Assembly (NCBI GenBank): GCA_026874595.1
Contig: CM049313.1
Span: 69,434,659-69,498,658 of the forward strand
Origin: Sipunculus nudus
Taxonomy: Eukaryota > Annelida > Sipuncula > Golfingiida > Sipunculidae
Reading direction: 5' to 3'
Length of the DNA stretch: 64,000 nt
Notes under the pieces: model-generated
The model's input: the letters and a program-made list of their open reading frames with translations, nothing else
What the model was told of the DNA's origin: nothing
Database searches by the model: none
Shown here: positions 1 through 12,930 of the stretch, piece after piece
How the letters are laid out: the number at the start of each line of letters is the position of its first letter
Numbering within the stretch: position 1 is the first letter of the stretch
Translations under genes and position numbers: made by a program

Positions 1-800
1 TAAAGATGTTCATTTTTCCACAAATCAAGAGATATTTCTTATTATTGTTCGAAGGAGCTATCGCAGCGCCGCCTGTCGGCAGCTTCGTTTTTGGATCAAC
101 GCAGGAAGCATGTTGTTACTTTGAATCAGGGCCTTAGGTCCCTGGTATGTCACGAGGCTTGTTCTAACCTGTGGGTTCCAGTTCCATATGAGATTTCCAA
201 AACTGGGGAAAATTAAGTAAATATAACGCAAATGTCAATGCCGAAATAAAACATGTGCATGTAACTCAGTTATTGCTGCTTGACGACGAATTACATTTTT
301 ATATGTACTAAAAAACTTTTAAATGTTTACTAACAATGAATGATACGGTCCCTAATATACTTTTTTTTTAGATATCTTTACATTTTTTGAGACTCATCAG
401 GTAATACTCGTTCATTATTATGCACTATTTCATCCCATATACGACAGATGGCGCTATTGTAAACCGAGGATAGGCTGTTCTATTTAATATGAAAAAATAA
501 CACAACGACACATCCGTGACAGGTGAACATTTTGTGTTGTATTATCAATGAATAAATTATAGTTATTATTATTATTGGTAGTAGTAGTAGCAGTATATAT
601 AAAAATTAGTATTATTATTATTATAAAAAAATATCATAATCACCATAATTATTATTGATACTATTGTTGTTACTGTTTGTATTATTAACAGTACTATTAA
701 TATAATTGTCATTAATACCACCATTATTAATATTCCAAGCCAGTCCGGCATAGTGTTTCAGTAAAAGTGCAATATTAATTATGTTTAATTTTTGTGTTTT
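1..800. other. AT-rich intergenic DNA, no gene seen
   Basis: There is simple AT-rich sequence with a tat/tta-rich tract at about 560-740. The short minus-strand open reading across it is Asn-rich low complexity and is not a credible gene. Confidence 0.7.
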
Positions 801-1920
801 ATATAGGCGCCACCTGCACAGGGAGACGTTCACGATCAAGAATACAAAACAGATTATTCCTATCATTCTGCCCTACGGACTTGTTATAAAAATACGTACC
901 ACTATGCTTTTTTATGCATAACATCCGGTTCAAATTATAGATTTAGTGAGAAAGCGGGTGCAGGCTCAAAAATGAATACGTTAGTATATGGGGTGTTCAT
1001 GATAGTCATAGCGCGCCCGGCACAAATCCGTTTAGCATGATGTATCGGACGCTTACGAGGGTCTAGGCCTCTCAGTATATAAAAATACAACGGCACCTGC
1101 CATGCCGTGGATAAAAACACGGATATAGGGAATGGAGCTAAGCGAGTGGTCCGCAAACAAATAGCCGAAGGGACTTTTGGTATTTTGATACAAAAGAGTT
1201 ATCCGCTGGCCAGTAATAGACGTGTCAACACCGACAAAGATGCATAGGGGCCGTACTGGGGAATGGTGATCCGGGTCCGCTCTGTAGCGACGAGATGAGC
1301 TCAGTGCTCGCGTGCGACCAGCGACCAACAACGCCGGAAAAAAACGCCGCCATCACAGTATAAAGAACAGAGACCAAGCTGGCGTAACAAGAAACAGTTC
1401 AAGGAGACTATTGAGGGTCAGCGTGGTTATCCGGGGATGAATTGAGGTCACGTTTAACTATTACTCACAATAAATAGTCTGTCAATATGCGCATAACGGA
1501 GCACAGCGATTTGCCGCCCGCGATTAGCCTGTGATTACATTTGATACTGACTTTAATCCGACACTCATCTTGCCATTTTGTCACAGACAATGGAGAAATT
1601 GGGGTTATCGGGAAGTGTCGGCGGTGTCACTGACGTTAACGGGATGAAAATCCCTTGATAGTGTGTTCAATTGACTGCTATGCTGGCCGGGCGCAGCAGC
1701 ATATGGACTGGCATAGGGATAGTCCCTCACGTGCGTGTGCTGCGCCCTGCGGCGGCCCGCCGTTTCACAAATGGCATGTCGCTGCCGATCTTCGTTTGCG
1801 CACGGGACTCGCGCGGGCGCTCCGAAGATTAATTACATGCATCACGCCGACTCGTGTCGCGCCCCTGGCGGTCTATAGGGGCGGCATAACTGTCACGTGA
1901 CCAACTCGACTTGCCCACTG
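800..1920. promoter_or_regulatory. GC-richer island, candidate regulatory element
   Basis: Base composition shifts sharply, and 1630-1910 is CpG-dense, with E-box-like CACGTG at about 1728 and 1896 and a reaattaattacat homeodomain-type core at about 1829. Open readings here have no recognisable domain. I infer a distal cis-regulatory element or an unannotated promoter; no conservation data were available. Confidence 0.35.
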
Positions 1921-4240
1921 TATTATTCGTTTAATCAGACAATTAATGAAATCGTGATACCTCATAAATTGTTTTGTTAGCTACTCGAGACGCCACTTGC
2001 CAATACGTTCTGGTTCTCGCCCTTAATTGGTCAACTTACGAACAATATAAGAATGTGTTGGTAAATATATGTCAGTAACCTAACGTCTTTAGAAATACAA
2101 AAATTGGTATTAATACTTACAATCATTCATTCGCAACATCTGACAATAAAGCTTTTAATTCTTATTGTCGAGGACAGAATACTCTGTAAGCTGACAGAAT
2201 CCTTCGTGCGTTAACCAGAGAATCGAAAGTAGTTCATTTATCAATTAAGATTGCAACAGTCTATTTTCATTAGCCTAAGCGCCCTCTATATTCGGTTAAC
2301 ACCGATTAACAAAGCGATGATGTTCATGAACAATACATTTTCTGTAAACGCATAATCCTATTTATACAGTGGCATTTTTTTTTTTATCAAAATGGTTGAA
2401 CTCTCCCACATGGTAGCATTATACATGCATAGTATTCTTTTGTATATGTGGTTACCATGTTCATCTAATCTAAATAAAAAAAATATTAGTGACTTCAATA
2501 TACTTTCTTCCTACTGCTAGAGACTTTACGTTCAACCTGTTTTTTACTTTCTCTCCACGGCGTTCGGCCGAGAATATGTTTTTTGTAAGGCAGTTTTCAT
2601 ACCGTAAATAACTAGTTTTATTGCATACTGCATACCGTGACACCGGATTTGAAACATTTTATATATATACTGAATTTTCAAATGAAATATAAAAGTCAAT
2701 TTTTTTTATGAAGGAAAATAAGATAATTTAATGAACTAATAGAACTTTCCCTGAGGATTTTATCAATACAGCAACTTATATAAGATAAATGTGATGTAAA
2801 AGCAGGACAAATGTAGTAATCATGTAGCTTTTTTCATATTCTTCAATAACTATATACATCTCATTAAAGTAATGTGAATCAAATTGTTATTTTCTTGTAA
2901 ACTTGCATGCAAGCTGTATAATAAATAATTCAAATCAGCAAATAATAAGTTAAGGTGTGTTGGACTGCTTACATGCAGGTTATCACTGCAAGAAATGCCA
3001 GATCTGTCCTCATGCACACCTTAACACAGGATTAAGTATTATGTATTTAAATGGAAAAAAAATGACAAAATTATATATACACATGTATATATATATATAT
3101 ACATGTATATTTATACTATAGTAATATATGATTAATGCATAAACACGTATATGTGCCCATCCATTATGTCATTTAGATCAATGCCTTGGTGACTCATCTA
3201 AATGATATTTATTTTTTTTGCTGTAAAAAATAATTGAATTTTTGACAAACATAGATTTACATTATATTTTACGAGATAATGCAAAGAAATCCAAAACGCA
3301 TATATATATATATGTTTTTATTCATTTTATCGAAACATTTTTTAATTTAATAAATATATAAATAAACTATCAACTGATTAGTAGTAGTCACAAATTCATG
3401 AGATAAAACATTTTCCAAGAGTTACCATTAGTACATTTACAGATTTACCATCAGTATTAACTATTCGACTGCATAGACCCTTACATCTGAAATAGAAAAG
3501 TGCCAGATGGCAGGATACATGGCATATAATGATCAAAAATTGAAATAACATTATTTAATCTTTACTTATAATTCAAATCCATCTTCAAAATTATGGAACC
3601 AAGAAAATGGGACTATATTGAACAATTTCAGCTGAATTAAAAAAAAATTAATGTGGAATCATAAACAGCCGTTAGTGTATAGCAGTGCGTGAGCATAATA
3701 TACTTGACAAATACTTTAAGATCCCAAATTGTATTAATTAGTCCTCAAATGAGTTTAAATATGAATAATAATTATAGGGGTTAATGAGACAGAAACTTGA
3801 GGCAATAAAGGAAATTCCGTTGTCGAAAGAGAGAGAGAGAGAAAGAGGGAGAGAGAAAGGGAGAGAGAGAGAATGGAAAGAGACAGGAAGAAAGGAAGAG
3901 AGACATCGTATAAAATAGAATTTGTAAATATCAACATGTTTTACGTGATTTAATGCAATAGTTGCGGTAAATGAGAGAGAACCAGTTACTGCAAATAGCT
4001 GTCAATAAGCGAATCAAAATGGCGATGGAATAACAACAATTGAAACAGGCAAAACTAAAATTGGACAAATCACTGATGGGGGAGAGATAGCCAGAGCAGA
4101 TAGAGGTGTAGCCGGGCCAACAATGTGACAAGTAGTCGGTGCAGTTTCCTGGAGGCAGTCACTTAATCGCCCTAAATTATTACACTATAAACTGAATCAG
4201 GAGAAAATTGTGCAACCAATTGAGGGGGACGTAAAAGTAG
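1921..4240. other. AT-rich intergenic DNA, no gene seen
   Basis: It holds short TA tracts (about 3073-3114 and 3300-3314) and an imperfect (GA)n tract at about 3827-3901. That tract produces a Leu/Ser-rich false open reading on the minus strand. Nothing else is recognisable. Confidence 0.7.
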
Positions 4241-5170
4241 CTATTTGGACGCAAATGAAGTGGGTCTGGCGGCTTGAGCGCAAACGCTTTTCTAGATTTA
4301 TCTGCAACTCGTTATCCGCTGCCTTGATTGGCCAAAATTAAAAGACAATTTTCGGAGCAGAAATGGACCTTGCTTCTCCGAGCTGAGCCTTCCCATCCGG
4401 GCCAGGATTCTCCAAAGGTCAATATATCAACGAGGGGATGCCTGGCGCTGATAGCCAAAGATTAATACCACATTTCCTCGCTCCCAACTGACTTTCTCTT
4501 ATGGTGATTAATTACCGAATTCATATTCATCAAAAGCCCATTTTGTTACAACATATGTTGTCACGCAGACGAGGCTTGGCGAGATCTCGCGGGACCCTCC
4601 CTGTTTGCTCCACTCATCCTAGTTGCTCGTTATCCATGCGCAATTCGCGCGTCTCACGCTCTCCACCTAACGTAATGGCCGCCCAGAAAGCACAAATCAA
4701 ATCAGGAACAAATTAACTAGGCTCATTAAGTTTTCCACTGGGCCCAATATGTACGAAGCGGGCTACATTAGAGCACATTTACACTGCAAGGGTGGAAAAG
4801 AAATTCGCCCATCCAACTCCACAGAGTGTTGTAGAAAGCCTCGGGTATAGAAGATTCCATCTGCGCTGAGCGCTAAGTTAAAAGCGGACCACGTCTTGGA
4901 GAGGAGAAAGGCGGCGCAAGTTATCCCATTTATTCTCTCTCCAAATCCCATAAAACGTTGACCTGTAGTCGAGAGAGGCTCATCGGGCGCCCTGCTCCGG
5001 CGGGCCGTCATTGTTCCGAGCGCCCTCGAGAACTCCTTCTTCATGCTATTCAGAGCACGCCTGGACGAACTATGACATCTACACGGCCATACGAGCTTAC
5101 ACACCGCACCTCAAGTGGTTCTTGTGTTTCCGCTGATATACTGTCTCGATCTCTCGGCCCACGGTGCAAA
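4240..5170. promoter_or_regulatory. GC-richer island, candidate distal enhancer
   Basis: This is a compact block of non-repetitive, balanced-composition sequence within AT-rich DNA. It contains agattaatacc at about 4460, tgattaattaccg at 4504, an inverted CCAAT (gattggcca) at about 4327, and Ebf/E-box-like fragments. The open readings on both strands overlap in several frames with no domain, which argues against coding. An enhancer role is inferred from composition and the otp neighbourhood. Confidence 0.4.
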
Positions 5171-7010
5171 ATTTAAAAAAGAAAATCTGGCTCGCTTGGT
5201 TGCCAAAACGTTAGATTTAAGAGAAGATGGTTTCATGAATTATTCGAAGGTCTTTTGTTGTTTGTGTGGGCGGATTATTGAATAAATGTTGTACCGAAAA
5301 CCTCAAGGAAAGCTAAACCCGCAGGATAAAAATGAAACAAAATAATATTTAACTTGGATTATTCTCATTCGAGATAGAAAAGACTCAATTCTTCAGTCTC
5401 ATAATCAGTCACGATACGACCATAAACATATTACAAGATCCGTTTTAAATTTATTTAAGACTGGACCAATAGCACAAAACATTTAAAATGTATACTTATT
5501 TAAGTTAAGATATCCAGGTATTTTAAATAACAGAATTAATTAAGTAAATAAGAGGGTAACTAATCCGTGTGGATTTATGCTTGACATATATTATTTTTTA
5601 CACGTAGTTACATACAGATAAGAAATGACGTACTATAAAGGTCAATAAACGTGCATCAGCATGAATATAACTAGACTTGTACCAAACAACATAAATTGTC
5701 AAAACCCTCAGCCAGACATATCGGGTGGCATATCCAGCACTAAATTAATTACACGTATATTTTTGATATTTTTAATTAACAGTCTTTCCGACAGACCGGT
5801 CTTACTCTCATAGGGAGAACTAGAATCTTGCATTCTAAGGAACACAAGCCTCCTGCAAGCATTTGTGGTTCTAATAGTGGGATGCTCCTAAAACCGTGTT
5901 TGCATCACCTAATCGGTCCATATTCTAAGGTTCATAAGTGACTATTCATTAGTGAATATTCTGTTAACATGTTCCATATAGGATATATGGACAAATGACT
6001 ACACAACCCCAGTATATATGTTCTGATCAAAGAATACTGCATGCATGCATTTATGTATATATCCAAGGGTTATTAATTTCAACCTCTGCAAACACAACAT
6101 TTTAGAGAGTATTATGTAGAAAAAAAATCCGAAAGCCAACAACAGACCTTTGATACAAAATCACTATGCTGGATTGTATCAGTAGCATAAATATGCATCA
6201 TTGTACACTGAATAAATGTTTATAGTAAACTAGTTCATAGAATACACACATTGTACATAAGTAAAATAATTGCAACCGCATCTGCAGAACCATCTTTCAT
6301 TGTCTTATTAAATTATATTCATGATACAATTGTTATATACGTCGACTTTGAATCATGTTAGATATCCTAAATAATGTCACAAACATTTTGCACATTCAAA
6401 TATGCATATGAGAATATAAGTCAGCATAAAGACCATTAATTTATGGATATGATGTTGAACCAACATTTCAAACTGCCTGAAAAATTCATCCTGACGCAGG
6501 CAGATCCTCTTCTGGTCACCTTAGATAACACCTTACATCACCACCTAAAATAAAGAAGACAGCTGTTGGTTCTGCCTCTAAATAATCCTCACAGATGTCT
6601 TTCTTCAAAAAGTTAGATTTTGAAAGTTAGGTCTCAAAAAGTTAATATGTGTTCATTGTGTTGCCTTTCTTAACAAAATTTACCTTTGCATTTAGGTATA
6701 ACATGCCTCATTTTTTTATAGCAATTTTAGAGACAAATCCTAAACATATTTTGATTAAATTTTGTGCAGGGTAAGGATAATACTAACAAAACAATGTATT
6801 AAGATATTAACCTGAATCACCATAACATATTGTTAATTGAAATTATTCTTTTCCATCGTTCTACCATTCATTGGTATTAGGGGCTGGCTTTTTTTTTAAC
6901 TGGGCTCATCTCATAACTGGGCTGGTCAACCAGTAAAACTTTTAAGTTAACAACACAAGAAATTTAAATGTTGGCAGGGGAATCCATGCATGTAGTCCTA
7001 TGACCACACG
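5171..7010. other. AT-rich intergenic DNA, no gene seen
   Basis: No open reading of note, no tandem repeat and no recognisable element end. Confidence 0.7.
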
Positions 7011-7014
7011 CATC

Positions 7015-8115
7015 TAGTTTTATTGTTTGCCGGAAATCTCCAATTTCGGCAAGCAGGTTGGTCAGTCGCGGATGTCTTTTTGTCTGTCTGTCTGTTTGTC
7101 TATCTGTTCCCTCTCTACAGGTCGCAATTTTGCAGCAAAACTTTCACAGTTGACGAAAAATTTAAAATGACAGGAGCCTATTGTTTTTGGTCAATATAGG
7201 TCCAAGGTCAAGGTTATCAAAAGTGTACAAATCGGTTTTTTCTTCATATCTGTGTTACTATTAGTCGTATCTACTTCTACTGTAGCTCATTTTAATCGTC
7301 ATTCCAAGTCCTGTCTTCTGGTGTGTAGCTGACTAAATTTACCAAGTCACCAAGCTAACGCATTTTCGGGGGAAATTGCTGATATTTGAAAATAAGTGGT
7401 CATATTTTTCTTACTTTGTCAGTTTAAAAGCTACAGAGGTCTAGATTTTTACATTAGGTAGCATTCAATTAGTACTAAAAGGTTACATTACAAGTCTCAC
7501 AATATCTCGTATAATATCTCGTCAAACGAGATTATTCGAGATTTCATTCAACTTGCCATGGAGGCCACAGTGTTGCAGGAATCTTTTCGAAACTGACATA
7601 TCTTAAGTCCTACACAAGTATCTCGAAATCGATTTTTTTTTTCATATTTTTAATACGGCCGCTAGGGGGCGCTGGATGACACCTCCTCATAATATCATGT
7701 TTTGGCCATATCCCTAAAATTATAAGCCCTAAAATACATAAACTATAGCTTATTTTCTTCCTTTGAGTAGGTCAACTGGTCTCATTCTTGTGTCACTTTG
7801 TCAGTATGTCTGTCTTTTTGTCAGTTTTATAACTTATTTTCTTCCTCTGATTCTTCTCAATAACCAGGTAAAGTCTTCTGGTGTCAATCTTGTCTCACAT
7901 TGTCAGTATGTCTGTCTGTACGTCATTTGATGTCAGCTTTGTCTTCCTGCTTGTTCTTTTGTCTGATATGTCATTCTACGGGGCTCAACTTCTCAGCAAT
8001 GGCCCTGAGAATTATTCCATTGATAGAAAACCGACAGTATCTTCTATCTGTCCGTCTGTCTATCATTTCAATTTCCGGCAAGCGTTCGACCTATGGTCGT
8101 CTAGTTTTTATTTCT
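7015..8115. repeat. Dispersed-repeat-like block with tgtctgtctg runs
   Basis: The left end carries ctagttttattgtttgccgg and 'gccggaaat'. The right end carries the complementary 'atttccggc' followed by another ctagtttttatt. Inside, two related segments (about 7745-7815 and 7833-7915) share aacttattttcttcct and tcagtatgtctgtc. The layout suggests an old non-autonomous transposon with degraded inverted ends, and the short open readings at 7.9-8.26 kb fall inside it. Family unknown. Confidence 0.4.
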
Positions 8116-8284
8116 TCATTTCATTTTATCTGTATGGTACACTCTTTTATTTTAAATGCTTGCTCAAATATATGTAAAGATCTAAACACGAAGTCATATA
8201 AGCACCCACACAAGATACAAAGGGTTGCATTACTGTCGTACTTAGTACTTAGTTCCTGACAGATTCACCGCGTCCAATGTATCT

Positions 8285-8425
8285 CAAAGCAGATCATGAC
8301 ACACGAGTACGAGTACGTAGTCTGAGTCTTTGAGTGTCGAGTGCAAGTCCACCTTCTTCGGGTCGGTGTCACTTGGAAACCGACTAAATTCCGAGTCCGA
8401 GGTCAATTGACATCCGTTGAGGAAA
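8285..8425. repeat. Fragment of the 'gagtccaagtcc' dispersed repeat
   Basis: The segment gagtgcaagtccaccttct followed by cacttgg matches gagtccaagtccaccttct...catttgg at about 57000-57042. This shows a second, shorter copy of the same interspersed family in the window. Confidence 0.5.
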
Positions 8426-9433
8426 AATTGTAAATTAATTTTGTAAAATTTTCATGAGTATTTTCAAGTTGGTTTTTACATGTTCTTCACATAATGTTAA
8501 ATTACCTTTACCGAGGATATCACCGCACAAAGCTGCTTGTTTTGTTTATATCAACGTGTTTATAATTTTGAATAACTAGAATTACCCTTAGATCATTAAT
8601 ATATACACAGTGGAAACCAGAAATCCCATGAATTCTTTTTGAAACACTCACAAAAATGAGCATGCAGGAATTAACGCTGGCTCCTTGGAAACAATTAATC
8701 TGAACACTTATAGCCTACAATGTATTTATAATGCCGGAAATGAGAGTTGATGAATTCATGTGACTTCTTGTATCTTGATTTATAAACACTTTTCTCACTT
8801 AAAGGTGGCGTGAAATGAACCATTATAGTTATAATCACACCACCTTCAGATCTTTTATCGGCAAAATTTTTAACATTGCATCAAGGAAATATGTTTTTTT
8901 TTTCAAGCATACCCTCCATACCTGTGATATTCCTGTATATTTATTTCCGAATTAATTCTTTACTTTTACATTACAAGGAACATTTCTTGTTCAGCCGTAG
9001 TTGTACACTGTCAAAAAACTTGTTTCAGTCACATACAAGTTTGTGTTCCCTGGAACAGGTAATTTGTGTCGTATGTGAACAACTTGTGATGATTTAACAC
9101 ACTCACTTGTGTGGAATGTGTGGAATAAGTATTCCACAAAATCACTGTATTAGCTTTAACAATTAACTTGTGTTGCTTAACGAAATGCTTTGGCACCGTA
9201 TGAACACTGTCATTTTTACAATTTCCCTTGGAAATATAGAAAAAAAACCTCCATAAAATATACAGATACTTAGGTTTTTTTAAATAAAAGAATCGGTCTT
9301 TTAGTAATTTTGTGGTTAGGTTCACAGATACTATATATTGCCAGTGCATTCATTAAAAAAAAGAAAATTTTAGAAACACAATCGGTAAGAAATAAACCTG
9401 GGCTTAGCTTGGATTTATGTTACGGGTTGCCGG

Positions 9434-9460
9434 TGGGGGGGGGGGGGGGGGGGGGAGGGG
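9434..9460. repeat. Poly(G) run
   Basis: About 22 consecutive G residues, then a and five more G. Its length is likely unreliable in assembly. Confidence 0.9.
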
Positions 9461-9556
9461 GCAAGAGTGCACATGCAAAAAGGTAAATAAAAATCAGTCC
9501 ATAACATCAATATAAATACAACGTTTTAACTCCAAACCAGAAAAAAAAGTACATGC

Positions 9557-12500
9557 GTTAAAGGGGCAACCATTGAATTCATAAGACATGAGAACAGCCA
9601 TGAAGCACATAAGACATAGAAACAGCAATGGAGCACATAAGGCATAGGAACAGCCGTTAAGCACATAAGATATAGGGGAGGAAGATAGTCAGGAAGTACA
9701 TGCGATAAAGGGACAGCCATGGAATTCATAAGACATGAGAACACCAATGAAGCACATAAGACATAGGGGCAGTTAGGAAGTACATTTGATAAAGGGACAG
9801 CCATGGAATTCATAAGACATGAAAAAAGGCCATGAAGCACATAAGGCATAGGGGCGATCAGGAAGTACATGCGATAAAGGGACAGCCATGGAATTCATAA
9901 GACACGACAACACCAATGAAGTACATAAGACATAGGGGCAGTTAGGAAGTACATTTGATAAAGGGACAGCCATTGAATTCAAAAGACATGAAAAAAGGCC
10001 ATGAAGCACATAAGGCATAGGGGCAGTCAGGAAGTACATGCGATAAAGGGACAGCCATGGAATTCATAAGACATGAGAACACCAATGAAGCACATAGGAC
10101 ATAGGGGCAGTTAGGAAGTACATTTGATAAACGGACAGCCATGGAATTCATAAGACATGAAAAAAGGCCATGAAGTACATAAGGCATAGGGGCAATCAGG
10201 AAGTACATGCGATAAAGGGGCAGCCATGGAATTCATAAGACACGAGAACACCAATTAAGCACATAAGGCATAGGGGCAGTTAGGAAGTATATGCGATAAA
10301 GGGACAGTCACTGAATTCATTAGACATGAGAACACCAATAAAGCACATAAGGCATATGGGCAGTCAGAAAAAAGATTCGATAAAGGGACAGCCATGGAAT
10401 TCATAAGACATAGGAACAGCCATGAAGCACATAAGGCATAGGAACGGCTATGAAGAACATAAGACATAGGGCAGTTAGGAAGTATATGCGATAAAGTGAC
10501 AGCCATGGAATTCATAAGACATAGGAAAAGCCATAAAGCACATAAGACATAGGGGCAGTTAGGAAGTACATTTGATATAGGGACAGCCATGGAATTCATA
10601 AGACATGAAAAAAGGCCATGAAGCACATAAGGCATAGGGGCAGTCAGGAAGTACATGCGATAAAGGGACAGCCATGGAATTCATAAGACATAGGAACAGC
10701 CATAAAGCACATAAGACAGGGGGCAGCCAGAAAGAAGATGCGATAAAGGGACAGCCATGGAATTCATAAGACACGAGAACATCAATGAAGCACATAAGGC
10801 ATAGGGGCAGTTAGGAAGTATATGCGATAAAGGGACAGCCACGGAATTTATAAGACATGAGAACACCCATGAAGCACATAAGGCATAGGGGCAGTTAGGA
10901 AGTACATTTGATAAAGGGACAGCCATTGAATTCATAAGACATGAAAAAAAGGCCATGAAGCACATAAGGCGTAGGGGCAGTTAGGAAGTATATGCGATTA
11001 AGGGACAGTCATGGAATTCATAAGACATGAGAACAGTCTGAGCACATAAGGCATAGGGGCAGTTAGGAAGTATATGCGATAAAGGGACAGCCATGGAATT
11101 CATTAGACACGAGAACACCAATGAAGCACATAAGGCAAAGGGGCAGTTAGGAAGTATATGCGATAAAGGGACAGTCATGGAATTCATAAGACACGAGAAC
11201 ACCAATTAAGCACATAAGGCATAGGGGCAGTTAGGAAGTATATGCGATAAAGGGACAGTCATGGAATTCATAAGACACGAGAACACCAATTAAGCACATA
11301 AGGCATAGGGGCAGTTAGGAAGTATATGCGATAAAGGGACAGCCATGGAATTCATTAGACACGAGAACACCAATGAAGCACATAAGGCATAGGGGCAGTT
11401 AGGAAGTATATGCGATAAAGGGACAGCCATGGAATTCATTAGACACGAGAACACCAATGAAGCACATAAGGCATAGGGGCAGTCAGAAAGTACATTCGAT
11501 AAAGGGACAGCCATGGAATTCATAAGACATAGGAACAGCCATGAAGCACATAAGGCATAGGAACGGCTATGAAGAACATAAGACATAGGGCAGTTAGGAA
11601 GTATGTGCGATAAAGGGACAGTCATGGAATTCATAAGACATAGGAACAGCCATGAAGCTCATAAGGCATACGAACGGCCATGAAGAACATAAGACAAAAG
11701 GGCAGTTAGGAAGTATATGAGATAAAGGGACAGTCATGGAATTCTTAAGCCCTGAGAAAAGCCATGAAGCACATAAGACATAGGGGCAGTCAGGAAGTAC
11801 ATGCGGTAAAGGGACAGCCATGGAATTCATAAGACATAGGAACAGCCATGAAGCACATAAGGCATAGGAACGGCCATGAAGAACATAAGACATAGGGCAG
11901 TTAGGAAGTATATGCGATAAAGGGACAGTCACTGAATTCATTAGACATGAGAACACCAATAAAGCACATAAGGCATAGGGGCAGTTAGGAAGTACATGCG
12001 GTAAAGGGACAGCCATGGAATTCATAAGACATAGGAACAGCCATGAAGCACATAAGGCTTAGGAACGGCCATGAAGAACATAAGACATAGGGCAGTTAGG
12101 AAGTAAATGCGATAAAGGGACAGTCATGGAATTCATAAGACATAGGAACAGCCATGAAGCTCATAAGGCATACGAACGGCCATGAAGAACATAAGACAAA
12201 GGGGCAGTTAGGAAGTATATGCGATAAAGGGACAGTCATGGAATTCTTAAGCCCTGAGAAAAGCCATGAAGCACATAAGACATAGGGGCAGTCAGGAAGT
12301 ACATGCGGTAAAGGGACAGCCATGGAATTCATAAGACATAGGAACAGCCATGAAGCACATAAGGCATAGAAACGGCCATGAAGAACATAAGACATAGGGC
12401 AGTTAGGAAGTATATGCGATAAAAGGACAGTCATGGAATTCATAAGACATGAGAACAGCCATTAAGCACATAAGGTATAGGGGTAGTTAGGAAGTACATG

Positions 12501-12672
12501 CGATAAAGGGACAGCCATGGAATTCATAAGACATGAGAACGGCCATAAAGCATATAAGGCATAGGGGCAGTCAGAAAGTACATGCGATAAAGGGACAGCC
12601 ATGGAATTCATAAGACATGAGAACAGCCATGAAGCACACAAGGCATAGGAACGACCATGAAGCACATTAGAC
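9557..12672. repeat. Minisatellite, 84-bp unit built from three 28-bp monomers
   Basis: There are roughly 35-37 units in tandem. Each 84-bp unit comprises three diverged 28-bp monomers of the types gggcagttaggaagtacatg..., ggacagccatggaattcata... and gaacaccaatgaagcacata.... Extra 28-bp monomers are inserted in places (for example about 10404-10470, 11560-11610 and 11860-11910). A block of about 500 bp, recognisable by gaattcttaagccctgag at 11739 and 12241, has been duplicated recently. Because 84 is divisible by 3, the minus strand stays open over long stretches with a 28-residue repeat (MNSMAVPLSH...). The frame is repeatedly broken by indels and stops, so I treat it as non-coding. Confidence 0.95.
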
Positions 12673-12930
12673 ACAGGTACAGTCATGGTGTAACAAAGAT
12701 ACAGGAAAGGCATTGAACACATAAAACACAGTGACGGAGGTGGGAGGTATATAAGTTATATAGAAATGGCCATAGTACATGATAAAAGAAAACCGTGAAG
12801 TGCTTATAACACAGGAACAAGTATGAAGTGCAAAAGCCGGAGGAACATTTGCAGACATGAAAATTGGGAGAGGTATGAACCTATAATACAGTCACAAAAG
12901 GCACACAAGATTTAAAGGAAAGCATAAAGG
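12673..12930. repeat. Degenerate margin of the 28-bp monomer array
   Basis: The 28-30 bp periodicity fades out here. Words such as aggcattgaacacataaaacacag, gccatagtacatgataaaag and gtatgaagtgcaaaag still align to the monomers but are heavily diverged, as expected at the old edge of a tandem array. Confidence 0.6.

Noticed and set aside
9526-12443. Many overlapping minus-strand open readings with repeated MNSMAVPLSH segments, as a repetitive protein gene
   Set aside because: They arise from an 84-bp tandem unit divisible by three. The frame is broken repeatedly, there is no splice or promoter evidence, and the array also contains 28-bp insertions that shift frame.
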